Part shown: in pieces, positions 15,669 through 19,446 of the stretch
Position numbering within the stretch: position 1 is the stretch's first letter
Layout: every line of letters starts with the position of its first letter
From: CAZCPB01 sp964500365
Lineage (GTDB): Bacteria; Planctomycetota; Phycisphaerae; Phycisphaerales; UBA1924
NCBI GenBank assembly: GCA_964500365.1
Contig: CAZCPB010000047.1
Location: 1 to 19,446, forward strand
Length of the DNA: 19,446 nt
Direction: 5' to 3'
Notes under the pieces: generated by a model
The model's database searches: none
Told to the model about the DNA's origin: nothing
The model's input: the letters and a program-made list of their open reading frames with translations, nothing else
Position numbers and translations under genes: made by a program

Positions 15669-16514
15669 ATGAGCGGATCGGACCTCCACCTCCCGCAGCT
15701 GCGCTCGCTCGGCGAAACCACCCGCAAGGACAACTGGTGGGTGCAGCCCCTGCTCGTGTTCATGGGCTTCTCGGCGTTCATCGTCTACGCGACCTGGGCC
15801 GCGCTCCAGGGCAAGCACTTCGAGTTCTCGGGCGGCGGGGCCCAGTACCTTTCCCCCATGTACTCGCCCCTGCTCTGGGACCCGCCGGGGATGCACACCG
15901 GCCACGCGTGGCTCGGCCCCGCGCCCGACTGGCTGCTCAACGTCTGGCCGAGCTTCATCGCCTTCAGCCCCGCGTTCTTCATCCTCTGGGCGCCCGGCGG
16001 CTTCCGCTTTACCTGCTACTACTACCGCGGCGCGTACTACAAGGCCTTCTGGGCCGACCCCCTCAACTGCGGCGTCGGCGAGCCGGGCTTCCGCAGGAAG
16101 AACTACCGCGGCGAGCACAAGTGGCCGCTTCGCATCCAGAACATCCACCGTTACTTCGCCTACCTCGCGGTCGTGTTCATCGTCCTGCTCAGTTACGACG
16201 CCGTCATCGCCTACATCTTCAAGACCCCTTCGGGCGACAAGACCTTCGGCATCGGCGTCGGAACCCTCGTGCTCACGATCAACCCGATCCTGCTCGGCGC
16301 CTACACCTTCGGCTGCCACTCCCTCCGCCACGTGTTCGGGGGGCACAAGGACGAGATCGGCGAGGGCCTGACGCGCAAGGCGTACGACTGCGTCTCGTGC
16401 CTCAACCGCCGCCACATGCTCTGGGCGTGGGTCAGCCTCTTCTGGGTCGGGTTCACGGACGCGTACGTGCGGCTGTGCTCGATGGGCATCTGGCACGATT
16501 TCCGCATCATCTGA
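15669..16514 (+). CDS. sdhC: succinate dehydrogenase membrane subunit, Sdh1-like five-helix type
   Basis: This 281-residue membrane protein anchors SdhA/SdhB and passes electrons to quinone. Five likely TM helices lie at about 25-46, 88-110, 159-184, 195-216 and 248-270. Conserved-looking blocks are TTRKDNWWVQPL, FRFTCYYYRGAYYKAFW (Cys116), LNCGVGEP (Cys134), RIQNIHRYFAY (His160), FGCHSLRH (Cys216, His217, His221) and LNRRHMLWAW. These match my memory of the Mycobacterium Sdh1 membrane protein (Rv0249c type), unlike classical SdhC/SdhD or B.-subtilis-type cytochrome b558. Mycobacterial Sdh1 has been described with a membrane-embedded Rieske-type Fe-S cluster; the Cys/His residues here are candidates for equivalent ligands. 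The ATG follows a GGAG site. It is first of the operon, 43 bp before sdhA. Confidence 0.85.
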   Translation: MSGSDLHLPQLRSLGETTRKDNWWVQPLLVFMGFSAFIVYATWAALQGKHFEFSGGGAQYLSPMYSPLLWDPPGMHTGHAWLGPAPDWLLNVWPSFIAFSPAFFILWAPGGFRFTCYYYRGAYYKAFWADPLNCGVGEPGFRRKNYRGEHKWPLRIQNIHRYFAYLAVVFIVLLSYDAVIAYIFKTPSGDKTFGIGVGTLVLTINPILLGAYTFGCHSLRHVFGGHKDEIGEGLTRKAYDCVSCLNRRHMLWAWVSLFWVGFTDAYVRLCSMGIWHDFRII

Positions 16515-16557
16515 CGCGGCGCGCGGACCACACGCGCGCCCGCAGCGGGGCGAATAC

Positions 16558-18369
16558 ATGGCTGAGTATCAGACTCACGAACACGACGTGCTCGTCATCG
16601 GCGCCGGCGGCGCCGGCCTCCGCGCCGCCATCGAGGCCGCCGCGTCCGGCGTCACCGTCGGCCTCGTCTGCAAGAGCCTCCTCGGCAAGGCCCACACCGT
16701 CATGGCCGAGGGCGGCATGGCCGCCGCCCTCGCCAACGTCGACGACCGCGACGGCTGGAAGGTCCACTTCGCCGACACGATGCGCGGCGGGCAGTACCTC
16801 AACAACCCCGTGATGGCCGAGATCCACGCCAAGGAGGCCCCCGACCGCGTCCGCGAGCTCGAAGCCTGGGGCGCCCTCTTCGACCGCACCAAGGACGGCC
16901 GCATCCTCCAGCGGAACTTCGGCGGCCACCGCTACCCCCGCCTCGCGCACGTCGGAGACCGCACCGGCCTCGAGATGATCCGCACGCTCCAGGACCACGG
17001 CATCCACCAGGGCATCGACGTCTACATGGAGCACACCACCACCGCCCTCCTCAAGGACGGCGACCGCGTCGTGGGCGCTTTCGGATACGACCGCGAGCGC
17101 GGCCGCTTCCGGCTCTTCAAGGCCAGGGCCATCGTCCTCGCCACCGGCGGCATCGGGCGCGCGTACCGGATCACCAGCAACTCCTGGGAATACACCGGCG
17201 ACGGTCACGCGCTGGCCTACCACGCCGGCGCCGAGCTCATGGACATGGAGTTCGTCCAGTTCCACCCCACCGGGATGGTCTGGCCCCCCAGCGTGCGCGG
17301 CATCCTCGTCACCGAGGGTGTCCGCGGCGAGGGCGGACGCCTGCTCAACAGCAAGGGCGAGCGCTTCATGTTCAACGACATCCCCGACAACTACAAGAAC
17401 CAGACCGCCAAGGACGCCGAGGAGGGCTGGCGCTATGTCACGGGCGACAAGTCCGCCAGCCGCCCGCCGGAGCTCCTGACGCGCGACCACGTCGCCCGCT
17501 GCATCGTCCGCGAAGTGAAGGAAGGGCGCGGCAGCCCGCACGGCGGCGTCTTCCTCGACATCGCGTGGATCAAGGAAAAGCTCCCCAACGCGCAGGAGCA
17601 CATCAAGAAGAAGCTCCCGTCCATGTACCACCAGTTCAAGGAACTGGCCGGCGTGGACATCACGACCACGCCCATGGAGATCGGCCCGACCGTGCACTAC
17701 GTCATGGGCGGCGTCCGCGTCGATGGCGAATCCCAGATGTCCACGGTCCCCGGCCTCTTCGCCGCGGGCGAGGTCGCCGCCGGACTCCACGGCGCCAACC
17801 GCCTCGGCGGCAACTCCCTCAGCGACCTGCTCGTCTTCGGCAAGCGCGCCGGCGAGTACGCGGCACGGTTTGCCCGGGAGAACGGCGCCGGCACGATCGA
17901 CAACGGCCAGGTGGAGGCCGCGGCACGCTCCGCGCTCCAGCCCTTCGAGCGCACCGGCGGCGAGAACCCCTACACCGTGCAGAGCGCCCTCCAGGACATG
18001 ATGCAGGAACGCGCCGGCATCGTCCGCAACGAGCAGGACCTCGCCTTCGCGCTCGACGCCCTGGCGGTCCTGAAGCAGCGCGCGGCAAAGGTCGGCATCG
18101 ACGGCAACCGCGAGTACAACCCCGGCTGGCACACCTGCCTCGACCTCCCCAACCTCCTCACCGTCAGCGAGGCCCTCGCGCGCTGCGCGATCGACCGCAA
18201 GGAAAGCCGCGGCGGGCACTTCCGCGAAGACCATCCCCAGAAGAACGCCGAGTTCGAGAACCACAACACGATCATCAGCAAGGGACCGGACGGCTCGATG
18301 CGACTCCGGCGCGAGAAGCTCGCGCCCATGCGCCCCGATCTGAAGCAGGTGATCGAGGAGAACAAGTAG
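16558..18369 (+). CDS. sdhA: succinate dehydrogenase flavoprotein subunit
   Basis: This 603-residue flavoprotein oxidises succinate to fumarate. The FAD Rossmann site is VIGAGGAGLRA (13-23). His46 in GKAHTVMAEGG is the expected covalent FAD attachment residue. The active-site segment FVQFHPTGM has His236, and TEGVRGEGG has catalytic Arg256. HYVMGGVRVD and LHGANRLGGNSLSDLLVFGK complete the FAD/substrate domain, followed by the C-terminal helical domain, which ends in the short tail MRPDLKQVIEENK. Stretches such as APDRVRELEAWGALFDRTKDG and LPSMYHQFKELAGVDITT resemble mycobacterial Sdh1 SdhA closely, as I remember it. Length is typical. The upstream GGGGCG is a modest ribosome site. It is followed after 2 bp by the VOC gene, whose Shine-Dalgarno lies inside the sdhA end. 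Confidence 0.96.
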   Translation: MAEYQTHEHDVLVIGAGGAGLRAAIEAAASGVTVGLVCKSLLGKAHTVMAEGGMAAALANVDDRDGWKVHFADTMRGGQYLNNPVMAEIHAKEAPDRVRELEAWGALFDRTKDGRILQRNFGGHRYPRLAHVGDRTGLEMIRTLQDHGIHQGIDVYMEHTTTALLKDGDRVVGAFGYDRERGRFRLFKARAIVLATGGIGRAYRITSNSWEYTGDGHALAYHAGAELMDMEFVQFHPTGMVWPPSVRGILVTEGVRGEGGRLLNSKGERFMFNDIPDNYKNQTAKDAEEGWRYVTGDKSASRPPELLTRDHVARCIVREVKEGRGSPHGGVFLDIAWIKEKLPNAQEHIKKKLPSMYHQFKELAGVDITTTPMEIGPTVHYVMGGVRVDGESQMSTVPGLFAAGEVAAGLHGANRLGGNSLSDLLVFGKRAGEYAARFARENGAGTIDNGQVEAAARSALQPFERTGGENPYTVQSALQDMMQERAGIVRNEQDLAFALDALAVLKQRAAKVGIDGNREYNPGWHTCLDLPNLLTVSEALARCAIDRKESRGGHFREDHPQKNAEFENHNTIISKGPDGSMRLRREKLAPMRPDLKQVIEENK

Positions 18370-18371
18370 CC

Positions 18372-18797
18372 GTGGACGCCGCTGGCCGGGCCATCCCGCG
18401 GATCTCCAACCTTCGCCCCATGCTCGCCTGCGCCGACCTCCCCGGCGCGGTCCGCTTCTACGTGGAAAAGCTCGGATTCAACTGCAACGCCATGCACGGC
18501 AACCCGCCCGTCTGGGCCGAGGTCGAGCGCGACGGAACGGCCATCATGCTCAACGCCCCGCCCGCCGAGCGCGTCCGCAGTGACGTGCCGCGTTGCAGCA
18601 GGGACTACCAGGTCTACTACTTCGACGCCGAAGACATCGAGTCGCTCCACCGCGAGTTCCTGTCCCGCGGCGTGGAAGTCACGCCCCTGCGCGTGGCCTT
18701 TTATCAGATGAAGGAGTTCGAGGTCCGCGACCCCGAAAACCACTGGCTCTGGTTCGGCGAGCCCACCGAAGACCCGCCGACCGAGAGGGAAGAGTAA
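18372..18797 (+). CDS. VOC/glyoxalase-fold protein inserted between sdhA and sdhB
   Basis: This 141-residue protein has the beta-alpha-beta-beta-beta pattern of the vicinal oxygen chelate (glyoxalase/bleomycin-resistance) fold. ISNLRPMLACADLPGAVRFY opens module one, then LGF, VWAEVERDGTAIMLNAP, and module two YQVYYFDAEDIESLHREFLSRGVEV, ending EFEVRDPENHWLWFGE. The first-strand position that is His in glyoxalase I is occupied by a hydrophobic residue. The protein may therefore be a metal-free binding protein rather than a glyoxalase; the Glu in FGE is kept. GTG at 18372 is preferred over ATG at 18420 because GAGGAG (18355-18360) fits it and the extra residues form the first strand. It lies 2 bp after sdhA and 2 bp before sdhB, so it should be translated with the complex. 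Its function is unknown. Confidence 0.8.
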   Translation: MDAAGRAIPRISNLRPMLACADLPGAVRFYVEKLGFNCNAMHGNPPVWAEVERDGTAIMLNAPPAERVRSDVPRCSRDYQVYYFDAEDIESLHREFLSRGVEVTPLRVAFYQMKEFEVRDPENHWLWFGEPTEDPPTEREE

Positions 18798-18799
18798 CG

Positions 18800-19446
18800 A
18801 TGACCAGCGCGACGTTCCGAATCTGGACCGGCCAGGGCGACAGCGCCACCTTCAAGGACTTCACCACCTCCGTCACCGAGGGCATGGTCGTCCTGGACGC
18901 CGTACACCAGATCCAGGCCGAGTCGGCCCCCACGCTCGCCTGCCGCTGGAACTGCAAGGCCGGCAAGTGCGGCAGTTGCTCGGCCGAGATCAACGGCAAG
19001 CCCCGCCTCATGTGCATGACCCGCCTCGACCAGCTCGACCTCAACATGCCGGTCATCATCGAGCCCATGAAGTCCTTCCCGCACGTCAAGGACCTCGTCA
19101 CCGACGTCTCGTGGAACTTCCGCGTCAAGAGGTCGATCAAGAAGTTCAAGCCTCGGAAGCCCGACTTCCCCGACGGCACGTGGAAGATGTTCCAGGCCGA
19201 CGTGGACCGCGTGCAGGAGTTCCGCAAGTGCATCGAGTGTTTCCTCTGCCAGGACGTGTGCCACGTCCTGCGGGACCACCACAAGCACGACGAGTTCGCC
19301 GGCCCGCGCCACTTCGTCTACACGGCCGCCCTCGACATGCACCCCCTCGACACCGAGAACCGGCTCGGCCAGATGAAGGACGAGGGCGGCCTGGGCTACT
19401 GCAACATCACCAAGTGCTGCACCAAGGTCTGCCCCGAGCACATCAC
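18800..19446 (+). CDS. sdhB: succinate dehydrogenase iron-sulfur subunit (3' end cut by window)
   Basis: The 215 visible residues carry electrons from FAD to the membrane subunit. The N-terminal ferredoxin-like domain has the [2Fe-2S] ligands in CRWNCKAGKCGSC (Cys48, 52, 57, 60) and Cys72. The C-terminal domain has CIECFLCQDVC (Cys144, 147, 150, 154) and CNITKCCTKVCPEH (Cys201, 206, 207, 211) for the [4Fe-4S] and [3Fe-4S]/[4Fe-4S] clusters. The family is about 240-250 residues, so roughly 30 codons are missing to the right. The ATG at 18800 lies 2 bp after the VOC stop, with GAGAGGGAAGAG upstream as ribosome site. Five Cys in the plant-type ferredoxin loop is one more than the four strictly needed; the extra (Cys48 or Cys52) is worth checking. 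Confidence 0.96.
   Translation, partial: MTSATFRIWTGQGDSATFKDFTTSVTEGMVVLDAVHQIQAESAPTLACRWNCKAGKCGSCSAEINGKPRLMCMTRLDQLDLNMPVIIEPMKSFPHVKDLVTDVSWNFRVKRSIKKFKPRKPDFPDGTWKMFQADVDRVQEFRKCIECFLCQDVCHVLRDHHKHDEFAGPRHFVYTAALDMHPLDTENRLGQMKDEGGLGYCNITKCCTKVCPEHI

Noticed and set aside
16507..18264. Minus-strand open frame of 585 codons opposite sdhA
   Set aside because: It is a shadow of sdhA with biased Val/Ala/Glu/Gly composition and no recognisable domain.
1..19446. tRNA, rRNA, CRISPR arrays, insertion sequences, phage or defence genes
   Set aside because: None were seen on either strand: no regularly spaced repeats, no transposase or integrase motifs, no tRNA-like cloverleaf noticed.

Overview
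The window looks like chromosomal DNA of a very GC-rich bacterium, most likely a planctomycete and perhaps of the Phycisphaerae group. This placement is an inference. It rests on an ECF-like sigma factor translationally coupled to a transmembrane Ser/Thr-kinase-like protein (an arrangement typical of planctomycetes), on a large mosaic cell-surface protein, and on codon use dominated by C/G in third position. A run of ten Ns (242-251) marks a scaffold gap, so this is a draft or metagenome assembly. Two genes (lysX and the M16 peptidase) are each broken by a single-base indel, which could have the same technical origin.

Layout. At 1-3202 (+) lies the 3' part of a long, beta-rich secreted or surface protein with P-like, Ig-like, fibronectin III and SdrD-B-like modules. 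At 9068-3276 (-) is a compact cluster lysW-lysX-lysY-lysZ-lysK followed by a secreted alpha/beta hydrolase. LysW is the small carrier protein whose C-terminal Glu (EDWGE) holds the substrate amino group. LysX ligates the substrate to it, LysZ phosphorylates, LysY reduces, and LysK releases the product. The aminotransferase (LysJ) and the front end of the alpha-aminoadipate route are not in view. The 5' region of lysW (9069-9377) holds a plausible promoter, a 45-codon leader ORF with three AAA lysine codons, and a stable hairpin with a competing pairing partner in the leader. Together these suggest an attenuator.

At 9509-9908 (-) are two small overlapping unrecognised ORFs. Divergent from them are an ECF-like sigma factor (9975-10565) and a coupled membrane kinase-like protein (10562-12598). 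Next come a secreted M16 zinc peptidase (12670-15521, frameshifted near its end) and a succinate dehydrogenase operon: five-helix membrane subunit (15669-16514), sdhA (16558-18369), a VOC/glyoxalase-fold gene (18372-18797) and sdhB (from 18800, cut by the window end). The Sdh subunits resemble the actinobacterial Sdh1 type, whose membrane subunit carries conserved Cys/His residues.

The most interesting points are the putative lysine leader/attenuator in front of a LysW-pathway operon, the Sdh1-like complex with a VOC gene inserted between sdhA and sdhB, and the unexplained small gene pair and inverted repeats between the lys cluster and the sigma/kinase locus. No tRNA, rRNA, CRISPR array, transposase or integrase was seen.
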